From contig NZ_CAAHFH010000002.1 of assembly GCF_900890705.1 (NCBI RefSeq), forward strand, positions 124,001 to 188,000: a DNA stretch of 64,000 bases, given 5' to 3'. A program made the position numbers and the translations under genes. This DNA comes from Pontiella sulfatireligans. GTDB taxonomy: Bacteria > Verrucomicrobiota > Kiritimatiellia > Kiritimatiellales > Pontiellaceae. The notes beneath the pieces are model-generated. The model saw only the letters and a list, made by a program, of their open reading frames with translations. It was not told the DNA's origin and searched no databases. Below, one piece after another: positions 7,538-16,758 of the stretch (positions are counted from its first letter, which is position 1; every line of letters starts with the position of its first letter).

Positions 7538-10275
7538 AGAGCTTCCTATTTCAAAGAACTGTCAATCCACAACTAAGAAATTCGGTGTGCAGTGCGGTTT
7601 TAGGGTTGCTTTCTATTTCAAAGAACTGTCAATCCACAACTGGCGGCGTTGTTTGTCATTTCGGAAACAGTTGCTTTCTATTTCAAAGAACTGTCAATCC
7701 ACAACAGACAGCCAACCCCCCAAAAACCAGACCCCGTTGCTTTCTATTTCAAAGAACTGTCAATCCACAACACCTTTGCTTGTGGGAAGAGGACTTGCTG
7801 TGTTGCTTTCTATTTCAAAGAACTGTCAATCCACAACGAATTATACCGCATCAACGCTTTCTTTTTAGTTGCTTTCTATTTCAAAGAACTGTCAATCCAC
7901 AACAGGGCTACAGGCGCGGCATTTTTCAAATTGGTTGCTTTCTATTTCAAAGAACTGTCAATCCACAACTGAAAGACCCTTGCGGTCTTGATGAAGGAAG
8001 TTGCTTTCTATTTCAAAGAACTGTCAATCCACAACGAGCCGATAGGCGTCAAATCATCCCAATCGTTGCTTTCTATTTCAAAGAACTGTCAATCCACAAC
8101 ACTTCCCGGATCTTAAATCCTTCCCATTCGGTTGCTTTCTATTTCAAAGAACTGTCAATCCACAACACGCCCTTGAACCGGGTGTCGCCCAGCTTTGTTG
8201 CTTTCTATTTCAAAGAACTGTCAATCCACAACTCGGGGTTGGCGATTCGGATGTACAGGCGAGTTGCTTTCTATTTCAAAGAACTGTCAATCCACAACAA
8301 CGTTGGCGATGTGTATGAAACAACCATCGTTGCTTTCTATTTCAAAGAACTGTCAATCCACAACGTCCAACATTAAGCTGTGGTCCAACTCGTAGTTGCT
8401 TTCTATTTCAAAGAACTGTCAATCCACAACACGGAGTGCAAAAAATGCAAAAATCAGCAAGTTGCTTTCTATTTCAAAGAACTGTCAATCCACAACCGCC
8501 GGCCGGTGACGGTGCCGTGTGGTAAAGTTGCTTTCTATTTCAAAGAACTGTCAATCCACAACAAGAAGGATGCCATGGGATTCAATACGCTGGTTGCTTT
8601 CTATTTCAAAGAACTGTCAATCCACAACACCAATGCTTGTTGTTCGGGGGCTCGACCGGTTGCTTTCTATTTCAAAGAACTGTCAATCCACAACAAGGTT
8701 AGCGGAATGGGCGCCACTATTAATGTTGCTTTCTATTTCAAAGAACTGTCAATCCACAACGGCTGGCGAATCGAAGCCGACCGCTTCGTCGTTGCTTTCT
8801 ATTTCAAAGAACTGTCAATCCACAACCGCCAGCGTTTCAATATCGAACTGCTCCGCGTTGCTTTCTATTTCAAAGAACTGTCAATCCACAACATAGTTGC
8901 AGCACACGCAGTAATGAAGCTTGTTGCTTTCTATTTCAAAGAACTGTCAATCCACAACGTGATTGTGGAGACCACCTATAACACCGGCGTTGCTTTCTAT
9001 TTCAAAGAACTGTCAATCCACAACGGTGCGGCTGTAATCGATTGTCATCATCAGGTTGCTTTCTATTTCAAAGAACTGTCAATCCACAACCGCCAGCGTT
9101 TCAATATCGAACTGCTCCGCGTTGCTTTCTATTTCAAAGAACTGTCAATCCACAACACCAAGAGCGCGGAGTTTGCCGGCGCGATGTTGCTTTCTATTTC
9201 AAAGAACTGTCAATCCACAACGCCCGGACCGTATTCCCGATTGCTGTAGATGTTGCTTTCTATTTCAAAGAACTGTCAATCCACAACGGAGGGGCTGGAG
9301 CGGTACGGCAACATCGTGTTGCTTTCTATTTCAAAGAACTGTCAATCCACAACGTGGTGATTAATCGAGTCTCCGGAAACCATGTTGCTTTCTATTTCAA
9401 AGAACTGTCAATCCACAACCTCAACATGGTACAGCTTCCACGGGTCAACGTTGCTTTCTATTTCAAAGAACTGTCAATCCACAACGTGCAGGAGCTGATC
9501 GAACAGCTGTGGAATGTTGCTTTCTATTTCAAAGAACTGTCAATCCACAACCTCCCACTCGTCGTACTTCGCTCCGGAATCGTTGCTTTCTATTTCAAAG
9601 AACTGTCAATCCACAACTGCGACGACCAACGAACGGCGGTGGAGAATGTTGCTTTCTATTTCAAAGAACTGTCAATCCACAACGTTGCCGCTCGCGATGA
9701 TGCCGGAGTAGAGGTTGCTTTCTATTTCAAAGAACTGTCAATCCACAACGCGGATGAAGTCGGAGCAGGCGTTGTGCCGTTGCTTTCTATTTCAAAGAAC
9801 TGTCAATCCACAACGCCCTCGATGCGCAGCCCGGTTTCCGCGTGTTGCTTTCTATTTCAAAGAACTGTCAATCCACAACATGGCCAGAGCAAAGGCTATC
9901 ACAGCCTTCGTTGCTTTCTATTTCAAAGAACTGTCAATCCACAACGGCATCCCGAAAGAGGAAGCCCTTATCATGGTTGCTTTCTATTTCAAAGAACTGT
10001 CAATCCACAACGCCCTATGAGCAAACGCACCGCCTATCACCGTTGCTTTCTATTTCAAAGAACTGTCAATCCACAACAGCCTCCGGGCGGCGGAGCTGAT
10101 GGACGATGTTGCTTTCTATTTCAAAGAACTGTCAATCCACAACGCCGTCTGCACGAAGGCCCTGGCGCGGGACGTTGCTTTCTATTTCAAAGAACTGTCA
10201 ATCCACAACGGTGTCGATCAGACCCTGCACGAGGTCGTCGTTGCTTTCTATTTCAAAGAACTGTCAATCCACAAC
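7538..10275 (-). CRISPR. CRISPR array, 42 repeats of 36 bp and 41 spacers
   Basis: On the plus strand each repeat begins GTTGCTTTCTATTTC and ends GTCAATCCACAAC; units recur every 65-67 bp with spacers of 29-31 bp. Counting starts gives 42 repeats. The one at 7538 is degenerate in its first eight bases, which marks the leader-distal end; repeats near 10240 are intact. The tracrRNA anti-repeat at 16274-16293 resembles the plus-strand repeat, so pre-crRNA must be read from the minus strand, starting with GTTGTGGATTGACAG. That puts the leader between the array and cas2, the usual arrangement. The spacers at 8827-8856 and 9091-9120 are identical. Spacer targets cannot be determined here. Confidence 0.99.
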
Positions 10276-10408
10276 ATAGCCGCCGTAACCCTCTGTTTTC
10301 CAAGGAGCTAGCAGTTGCATGTCTCAAAGAAAATCGGCATGGCACCAACCATGAAGTACATTCCCAGTTCATTTTTTGCATTCTACCTTTCTTTACAGTA
10401 ACCACCAG
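10276..10408 (-). promoter_or_regulatory. CRISPR leader region
   Basis: 133 bp between the cas2 stop and the leader-proximal repeat. Read on the minus strand it contains TAGAAT (plus-strand 10380-10385), a good -10 without a clear -35. A partial repeat-like stretch GTTGCATGTCTCAAAGAA starts at 10314 on the plus strand, perhaps an eroded repeat or chance likeness. Assignment rests on the array orientation deduced from the tracrRNA. Confidence 0.55.
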
Positions 10409-10747
10409 TCAGAAAAATTCCAGCTGGCTCGGTTTTGGCGGAAGAGGAGTTGTCGCCTTCCCCCAGAAATTGATTATGTTGCCATATTGCTTATCGGTAA
10501 TCCGAAGAATACTGATCTGCCCTTTTGAGGGAACCAGCTTGTTTACCCTCTTCGTATGCACATCGGCGCTTTCTGTACTGCCGCAGTGCCGTGTGTATAC
10601 GGAATACTGCATCATGGTGAATCCGTCATTCAACAACCGCTTGCGGAACACGGAAGCATCGTGGCGCTCCTTTTTCGTGTTTGTCGGCAGATCGAAAAAT
10701 ACAAACAACCACATGATGTGATACGCGTTAAGCCGCACCTCCGACAT
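10409..10747 (-). CDS. cas2: CRISPR-associated endonuclease Cas2
   Basis: 112 residues, a usual length. Partner of Cas1 in the complex that inserts new spacers. The N-terminal beta strand MWLFVFFDLPTNTKKERHDA has the conserved aspartate of the Cas2 ferredoxin-like fold, and FRKRLLNDGFTMMQYSVYTRH is the typical following block. It overlaps the end of cas1 by 20 bp, so the two are translationally coupled in the order cas9-cas1-cas2, with the array immediately downstream. There is no csn2 or cas4, as expected for subtype II-C. Confidence 0.96.
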   Translation of the reverse strand: MSEVRLNAYHIMWLFVFFDLPTNTKKERHDASVFRKRLLNDGFTMMQYSVYTRHCGSTESADVHTKRVNKLVPSKGQISILRITDKQYGNIINFWGKATTPLPPKPSQLEFF

Positions 10748-11651
10748 CCGAGACCGCCTTCATTACAGGATAGTCCACCTTCTTTTGTTCGCCGCCAATG
10801 CAACGCGCCAACGAGGCCGTTGTATACGACAGACCAACCATCAATGGCCGCAAGGTGTTCGTTAGATGAACATCCGCGGCTAGCAGCTTGAGCAACTGCT
10901 GTTTGTGTTCCCTGGAAAGCTCCTCGATGGGCGCTTCGGCTGCTGCCCAAATTTCATAAACCACTTCATCCGCATAGGGGCGGTACGGTTCCATAATATC
11001 GTCCGCCAGCGCATAGGCGTTGTATTTATTGTGATGATGAATTCCAATGGCCGGATAAAGCCCCGAACCCACCAGCGACCGGGCAACCGCCGCGCGCAGG
11101 ATGGCATAGGCATAGTTCAGCAAATGGTTCGGCGCACCGCCAAAACGTTCGCGGCGAAAATCGTCGCCAAACAAGTTTTGCCAATAGATCCGGGCAGCCG
11201 CACCCTCGCGATTGTCCGTGTCGCCGCTCTTGACACTCCCTGCATGTCGCAACAAGGCCTCCACCCCGCCGGACTCTGTCCGTTGCAGCATGGCCGCCTG
11301 ATTCTTGATTTTTATCTCGACCGTCTGCTTCCACAGTTGCTTTTTCAACGGCTCCGACATTTCCAACTGCGATGCCAGCGTTTCGGCATGGGTTGTATTG
11401 CCATCGAAAGGAACACTCATCGCGGTTGGATGATGCAGTTTGTCGCAAAAAACAACAGCAGCATTGTTAGCGGTCAACTCCTCAATCAAGCGAAGCGACA
11501 GCGTAATGCTGTGGTTATCCAATACCACAAATCCAATATCCTCAACCGGCACCGTCCGCACTTCGCCCTCAGGACGCGGCGTGTAAACCAACTGACCGTT
11601 CTTGAACGAAAGGTGAGCCGCCGACTCGAAATAGACTGTTCGCTTTAACAT
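10728..11651 (-). CDS. cas1: CRISPR-associated integrase Cas1 (type II)
   Basis: 307 residues. Catalytic subunit of the spacer integrase. It begins MLKRTVYFESAAHLSFKNGQ, as type II Cas1 proteins do, and has the metal-binding blocks of the C-terminal helical domain: an acidic residue in NREGAAARIYW, the helix NHLLNYAYAILRAAVARSL, the histidine in GIHHHNKYNAYALADDIMEP, and the following aspartate pair. Overlaps cas9 by 7 bp and cas2 by 20 bp. Nothing is missing. Confidence 0.97.
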   Translation of the reverse strand: MLKRTVYFESAAHLSFKNGQLVYTPRPEGEVRTVPVEDIGFVVLDNHSITLSLRLIEELTANNAAVVFCDKLHHPTAMSVPFDGNTTHAETLASQLEMSEPLKKQLWKQTVEIKIKNQAAMLQRTESGGVEALLRHAGSVKSGDTDNREGAAARIYWQNLFGDDFRRERFGGAPNHLLNYAYAILRAAVARSLVGSGLYPAIGIHHHNKYNAYALADDIMEPYRPYADEVVYEIWAAAEAPIEELSREHKQQLLKLLAADVHLTNTLRPLMVGLSYTTASLARCIGGEQKKVDYPVMKAVSDVGGAA

Positions 11652-14600
11652 CGAGCTATCTCCCCCAGCTCAGATATTCCTATCTTGATCGGGTTAACGC
11701 CCCTGAATTTTTTGAAGCTTTTAATCATCACCTCTTCGTTTTTATTGTTTAGGGTCGAAGCCAAGTGATACCGAAAAACATACTCAAACCCATCGTCTCC
11801 AGAATAGAGTTTCTGAACTCTATACAGCTTCTGACTCAACAACGCCGGATCGCAACTTATTTCTCCAAACTCGATGTCACCAGCTCCCAGAACAACCATA
11901 TCGTTCTTCTCCAAGACAAGCACCTGCTCATCCGCATCGTCGGGCAATTCATAAACATCCTGTTTTTTCATAGTGCGCTGTACCGCATCCCAGAAGGAGA
12001 CAATTTGTTCCTTCAACTCACCTTCTGAATCCTTGTAAACCAACACATGATGATTATTTCGGGGATTCACATATTGGTTTTTTCCTTTTTTCCACTGACG
12101 GGCATTGTTAATGGTTTCTTCCAGACGGACTTTCTTAATCGGAACTGGGCTGCCGTTTTTCTTCGGATTCGGAGGTAAAAACAATCGTGGCTTGCCATCT
12201 TTGAAAAATGCATCAGCAGGTATTTTCACCCCCTTTTTCGATTTGATATCAATCCCGCAGTTATCCCGCAAATGGTCTAAAACCAATTTTTTAATCGTCT
12301 CATCTACAATCTTTTCTGCCTGTTTATGCGTTTCCAAAGCAGTCAGCGCTTTGCGTCGATGATATGATTTCGATCCATCAGTAAGATTAACATATTCACC
12401 AAATACGTTGTCCTTATGCAACTGACCGCGCACAGCCGTGCCTTTTTTTCCTTTGCTGACCACCCGCTCATCCTTGCGATAAGAAACGAGAATTTTTTCG
12501 ACGGCGGACTTCACGTCGTTTTCAAAACCCTCCCACGGTGCACTGAAGACAGGTTTGTATTCTTCAGGGTGCTCCTTTGAGCGAAAGCGGCTCAATGCAT
12601 TCAAATAGCTACGCTTTGTGAGCGCGATAGTTATGGCATCAACGGCGTGGTGCCGTTGGTCTTCGCGGTTCTTCTTGGGATCAAACTTTATTTCTGCTGA
12701 ATATTTGTCGATCCACACCGTTCCCTCAACCACCCTCTGCCCCTTGGCAATGTCAGGCACCGGGTTTTCCATAAGATGGAAGCGGGGCGTATGGCTGAAG
12801 AGTTCGGCGACAGCGTAATACTTACCTGGCACCTTGTCTGTTTTTGCAACAAAATCACGGTCGATATCCGAAACAAATATGCCGGATTCATCCACTGTTC
12901 CCTGCATTATGATTTCACTATCGGCATGCTCTGGAGGCGGATTCACTGCCCTGACAAACTGGGGAGCATCGAAATCGGGTTCCAGAATCAACCAATACTT
13001 TCCGTCGGGTGCATCGGTCTTGCATTTGTAGATATAGCATTCAAACACGCCGTCCTTTACCTGCCCAAACAGCTTTATCTCCTTCTTCGTCGTCCTTGGA
13101 TTTGATTTAGCATCCACGGGACGCTTGCTTTTCAGAAAAAGTTTGACCCAGCAGGAGCCGTCATCTTGTTCCGCATCCAGAACTACCGGGATACTGTCAT
13201 GATTGAACTTACCTTTTCGAATCATGCCCTTGAAAACGATGTAGTCCTCTCCCTCATCCGGCCGTTCTAGATACTTTGGCGTCAGCTTTAGATTGGGTTT
13301 TAAAACCAATCGCGCCCAATACTTACCATCCGCTTCTTCAGGTGCATCGAGTTTTAATACGAGATGCTTGGCATCGAATTTTCTTTTTTCCACACCTCCG
13401 GCCCCCAAGATTTCATTCGCATCGGTATCCGGCTGATTGTTCTTCCGCTTCGACAACGAGATCGCCTGCCCGTCCTGATCAAGCACAAGGTAATAGTCCC
13501 CCACATCGGATGCTGCCAGATCACCAAGCAACCGATCTGCGCCGATAGAACTTTCCAGAACATTGTTGAGGCCCCAAAGGTGGCGCAACTCGGAAGTGAG
13601 CTGCCCGGGCATTACATGGACATCTCTGCAAATTTCCGACAGCACCTCCACCGCTTTCTTTGCGATGTAACGGGTGTCGTTCAGTTGACGTACCACAAAC
13701 TTCTCAGCATCGACAGGTTCCTTCGAAGCGAAACGCCTTGCCTTCTCATATGGAAGCAATGCAAATGCACGCCTTGCCACATCATCCCAACTGGATGCGC
13801 CCCACAAACCAGGATCGGAGTTGCGTAGGTAGAACTCATAAGGAGTCTCGTCACCTTTCATTCCGTTGATTTCTGACTCGCAGAGCGTTTTATTGCCGAA
13901 TGAATCATTCAACGACTTGCTGTAGGGCATGATATGTTCAATTTGTATGGTATTATTCGCACCCAACAAATTGGATAGCGGGATCGTTTTCCCTGTGTAT
14001 GGGCTTTGCGCACGTCCTGCCCGCTTTTCAAGCTCCATAAATAAAAGCATTTTTTGAAGGTTTTCGCGGGAAGGCCGCAAACCATACTCCGCCAACCATT
14101 CGCGAGCTTCATCGTTCTTCTTTTTGTTTTCGTCAATAACCCTGCTCAGTTCCCTCCGCCGTTTCTTGCCGTTCTTCAGGTCGCGCCCCATTTCAACGTG
14201 GATGAATTCGAATCTGAAGTTTGGATCGTCTTCCCGATACTTGGCCATCAGCGCATTCACCACCATCCGCATTTCATGCAACGCCTGCTGCACGATAGGA
14301 TTCCGAACATCTTTAACAGGAGACAGTTTGGCCGCATTTGAATTTCGCCTCTCAACATCCTGACTATGGTGGTAGAGCTTTCCAAAAGCGGGGGCATTCT
14401 CAGAAAAAGCATAACGGTTTGCCGGATCGGAAAGGTATGCCTTGATCTTCTCAATAACATCCCCTTCTCCATTCTTTTCCTTTAAGACCTCCAATACGTC
14501 AGCCTGAATTTTTTCCTTTGTTTCATCCGTTAGGTAGTCATCCCAACGCCGTCCAAAGGCATTTTTCACGCCACCCAAAATGACCGACGTGCTGTAAAAT

Positions 14601-16204
14601 AGTCCTTTTTTGAGGAAAGGAAGAATGTTCCCGATGGCTTTTAATGAGACCCGGGAATAGTCATCCTTAAACCGAACCTTATCTACCTTGCCTAGGTCAA
14701 GCCGAACGCCGTATGTCCGGGCAATCTTCTCACAGAGCATATCGGAATCTGTATAGGTGTAGAAACAATGCCAGATTTCCGGCAAGTGTTCCTCCAGCAC
14801 ACTCTGCCACTCCTTGCCCTTATCAAGCTTGCTTAGCTTGCAAATCGTGCTGTTCGCGGGAACCTTAAAATCCTTTTCGTAATTAAACTGCTCCGAAAAC
14901 AGCTCCAGCTTTTTCACCACTTCCTTGAAATCAAAGTCCCGATCCTTGCTGTTCATCAGTTCCAACACAGTCGCGCGTTGCTCTCTCGTCAGCCGTTGCC
15001 CGTTTCCATACTTGATATTGTTGATGAACTGATGTGCACGAAACAGCTCGAACGCCGGATGGGAAACCGGGCATGGTTTCTTGCTGTAGGTTACAGGCTT
15101 GCCGTCTTTGCCGCGCCGAACCGTGCCATCCAACTGGATCACGGGCAGTCCGTCTTCAAACGTACAATTGCCCAATGTTCCTTTTTGCGAGCGCAGGTCA
15201 CGTTGCCAAAACAATACGCTTTCGTTGCTCTTGAACTTTAGTCGGCCATCTTCCTCCCAGATTTTGCCCGCCAACAATTCCTTGAACGGCATGTCTTGAG
15301 TTGAAACCAAAAAGGTATGCTTTCCTTTCCGCTCAAAGCAGACCCGATCCGCCCCGAATTTCTTCCTCAGCTTTTCCGCCTTCTTTTGATTGCGTGCCGA
15401 GTCCTCTCCTCCCTGAAGCTTCCGAACCTTCCTGTAAACAACCGTGCGCCCATCCAATCCCAGCTTGTCAGCCTGCGCCTTCCAGATTTGCTCAAACTCC
15501 TCTATATACATCTGCCGGGTAGCATAGCGCCCGCGGGCTCGAATCTCATTTCCCTCGGAATCACAGCTTTTCGCGTATGGCTTGCCGGTTTTCGGAACCA
15601 CCGCATTCAAATACTGTCCAAATGACTGACTTCCTGTTTTTGCCATTTCGGACACTGTCGTATTGATCGGCAAAACACCGGGTTTTCCCTTTTCAAACAA
15701 GGTTTCTGAATCCTTTGCTTCGCCTTTCCGACTGCTTAGAAAACCCCGGCGCTGGATCATATGGTAGAACACGCGCCCTAGCTCGTGTGCAGATACAGTT
15801 CCCGCAACCGCCCGCGCACGCAATTCATAAGGACTCAAGCGTATCCACTTCATGAACTCATCACTGGCAGGAAATTTTCGGCCTTGCGATTTCTTCTCCT
15901 TGTCCCAACGCCGCCACAAATCAAGCTCCTTAAGTGACAGCGGGCACATGCCCTGTTCAATCAAAACCTCCAGCAGCTTCGCCTTGCGCATGCGTTTCCG
16001 ATAAAATTGCCGACGTGTTTGACGGTTTTTCCGGCGCGTCGCATTTTTCGTTTCCTCCTTATCGCCAGATCCAATGGTCTTGCTCACCACGCCTTCGGGA
16101 AAGATCCGCACCCCGGCATCAACAATCTTTTCCTGCACCTCGTCAATAACCGCCCAACCAATGCTGTTTGTTCCCAAATCCAACCCAAGAATGCGCTTGC
16201 TCAT
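11645..16204 (-). CDS. cas9: Cas9 endonuclease, type II-C-like, with a large repeat-containing insertion
   Basis: RNA-guided DNA endonuclease, 1519 residues from the ATG at 16204 (AGGAG seven bases upstream; a start at 16249 would lie in the tracrRNA promoter). RuvC-I is MSKRILGLDLGTNSIGWAV with D9. The arginine-rich bridge helix is ATRRKNRQTRRQFYRKRMRK (about 55-74). RuvC-II is FIHVEMGRDL with E671. HNH is IQIEHIMPYSKSLNDSFGNK with H757 and a likely N780. RuvC-III is DQRHHAVDAITIAL with H1186 and D1189. All catalytic residues are present. Most II-C enzymes have about 1000-1100 residues, though some Bacteroidetes ones are near 1500. Residues about 887-1175, between SELRHLWGLNNVL and RuvC-III, form an insertion with about five repeated modules. 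Encoded with cas1-cas2 only. Confidence 0.97.
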   Translation of the reverse strand: MSKRILGLDLGTNSIGWAVIDEVQEKIVDAGVRIFPEGVVSKTIGSGDKEETKNATRRKNRQTRRQFYRKRMRKAKLLEVLIEQGMCPLSLKELDLWRRWDKEKKSQGRKFPASDEFMKWIRLSPYELRARAVAGTVSAHELGRVFYHMIQRRGFLSSRKGEAKDSETLFEKGKPGVLPINTTVSEMAKTGSQSFGQYLNAVVPKTGKPYAKSCDSEGNEIRARGRYATRQMYIEEFEQIWKAQADKLGLDGRTVVYRKVRKLQGGEDSARNQKKAEKLRKKFGADRVCFERKGKHTFLVSTQDMPFKELLAGKIWEEDGRLKFKSNESVLFWQRDLRSQKGTLGNCTFEDGLPVIQLDGTVRRGKDGKPVTYSKKPCPVSHPAFELFRAHQFINNIKYGNGQRLTREQRATVLELMNSKDRDFDFKEVVKKLELFSEQFNYEKDFKVPANSTICKLSKLDKGKEWQSVLEEHLPEIWHCFYTYTDSDMLCEKIARTYGVRLDLGKVDKVRFKDDYSRVSLKAIGNILPFLKKGLFYSTSVILGGVKNAFGRRWDDYLTDETKEKIQADVLEVLKEKNGEGDVIEKIKAYLSDPANRYAFSENAPAFGKLYHHSQDVERRNSNAAKLSPVKDVRNPIVQQALHEMRMVVNALMAKYREDDPNFRFEFIHVEMGRDLKNGKKRRRELSRVIDENKKKNDEAREWLAEYGLRPSRENLQKMLLFMELEKRAGRAQSPYTGKTIPLSNLLGANNTIQIEHIMPYSKSLNDSFGNKTLCESEINGMKGDETPYEFYLRNSDPGLWGASSWDDVARRAFALLPYEKARRFASKEPVDAEKFVVRQLNDTRYIAKKAVEVLSEICRDVHVMPGQLTSELRHLWGLNNVLESSIGADRLLGDLAASDVGDYYLVLDQDGQAISLSKRKNNQPDTDANEILGAGGVEKRKFDAKHLVLKLDAPEEADGKYWARLVLKPNLKLTPKYLERPDEGEDYIVFKGMIRKGKFNHDSIPVVLDAEQDDGSCWVKLFLKSKRPVDAKSNPRTTKKEIKLFGQVKDGVFECYIYKCKTDAPDGKYWLILEPDFDAPQFVRAVNPPPEHADSEIIMQGTVDESGIFVSDIDRDFVAKTDKVPGKYYAVAELFSHTPRFHLMENPVPDIAKGQRVVEGTVWIDKYSAEIKFDPKKNREDQRHHAVDAITIALTKRSYLNALSRFRSKEHPEEYKPVFSAPWEGFENDVKSAVEKILVSYRKDERVVSKGKKGTAVRGQLHKDNVFGEYVNLTDGSKSYHRRKALTALETHKQAEKIVDETIKKLVLDHLRDNCGIDIKSKKGVKIPADAFFKDGKPRLFLPPNPKKNGSPVPIKKVRLEETINNARQWKKGKNQYVNPRNNHHVLVYKDSEGELKEQIVSFWDAVQRTMKKQDVYELPDDADEQVLVLEKNDMVVLGAGDIEFGEISCDPALLSQKLYRVQKLYSGDDGFEYVFRYHLASTLNNKNEEVMIKSFKKFRGVNPIKIGISELGEIARC

Positions 16205-16227
16205 TTTATGCTCCTTCCAATTTCCTA

Positions 16228-16256
16228 TTGACTCGTTTCCTGAAAACACCTAAACA
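16228..16256 (+). promoter_or_regulatory. tracrRNA promoter
   Basis: TTGACT (16228-16233), a 17-bp spacer and TAAACA (16251-16256). Predicted transcription start is near 16263, just before the anti-repeat. The site lies in the 5' untranslated region of cas9, which is read the other way, so the two promoters are back-to-back and may interfere. Confidence 0.6.
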
Positions 16257-16262
16257 GTCTCT

Positions 16263-16352
16263 AGAAATGCATTAAGAACTGTCATTTCACAATAAGGCTA
16301 TATGCCGAAGGTCTCTGACCTATTACCCCGCTTCGGCGGGGTTTCTTTTTTT
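16263..16352 (+). ncRNA. tracrRNA
   Basis: About 90 nt divergent from cas9. Bases 16274-16293 form the anti-repeat: against the minus-strand CRISPR repeat, 17 of 20 positions pair as Watson-Crick, two as G-U and one is a mismatch. After it come three hairpins: GGC-tatat-GCC (16296-16306), AGGTC-tct-GACCT (16309-16321) and the terminator ACCCCGC-ttcg-GCGGGGT (16325-16342), followed by TTTCTTTTTTT. This is the classical tracrRNA plan (anti-repeat, nexus-like hairpin, terminator hairpin). It settles the transcription strand of the array. Confidence 0.9.
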
Positions 16353-16697
16353 CAGTTACCACCAATCTTCAGCAATATTCAATCAAAACACGTATAATGC
16401 TTACGCATTTATTTAAAAAAGGCGAGTGATTCGTCTTTTTTTCTATCTTCACAATAGAGCAAACAAACTACTCCTCTCTCAAGATCTCGTGCGTTGCCGG
16501 TGTCCAATCACAGGGAATCACGCCACCCACAAAGAATCGAGTAGGCAAGGCTGAGTGATTAAGCTCAGCCTTGTTCCTCTCACTTCCTATCGCTTCCTTC
16601 AGACCCCGCCGTTACCAGCAATTCGGATTCACTTCCCCTCGGACGGGGTGTTATCGCCTTCTTTCAGGCGACTGGGTTTGCCGGCTTTGCCGGGCAA
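16353..16697. other. Intergenic region between tracrRNA and nrdJ
   Basis: 345 bp with no convincing gene. It holds two hairpins: an imperfect one GGCGA-gtga-TTCGTC followed by seven T (about 16421-16442), a possible second terminator on the plus strand, and a perfect 9-bp stem AAGGCTGAG/CTCAGCCTT (16547-16555 and 16564-16572). Short open frames on the plus strand here have no ribosome site or recognisable product. Confidence 0.6.
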
Positions 16698-16736
16698 ACA
16701 AAAAACGCGCTTCCCGTTTCCGGGAGCGCGTTTTTC
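16698..16736 (-). terminator. Intrinsic terminator of nrdJ (likely bidirectional)
   Basis: The stem AAACGCGCT/AGCGCGTTT extended by CCCG/CGGG (16701-16734) is flanked by A-run and T-run, so it works in both directions. It lies 23 bp beyond the nrdJ stop codon on the minus strand and separates nrdJ from the tracrRNA unit. Confidence 0.85.
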
Positions 16737-16758
16737 ATATTCCAACTGACTGGAAGTG

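Noticed and set aside
8887-8898. GTTGCAGCACAC inside a spacer, looking like a repeat start
   Set aside because: The rest of the repeat is absent and the spacer length is normal without it.
10314-10336. Possible 43rd CRISPR repeat
   Set aside because: Only GTTGC and TCAAAGAA match, and the preceding gap is 38 bp, longer than any spacer; left as a note in the leader.
7434-10721. Several long plus-strand open frames with repeating peptide VAFYFKELSIHN
   Set aside because: They are translations of the CRISPR repeats, which have no stop codon in these frames; there is no start signal or real protein.
16205-16249. Upstream start codon for cas9 at 16249
   Set aside because: It would place 15 extra residues before the conserved MSKRILGLD start and overlap the tracrRNA promoter; the ATG at 16204 has AGGAG at the right distance.
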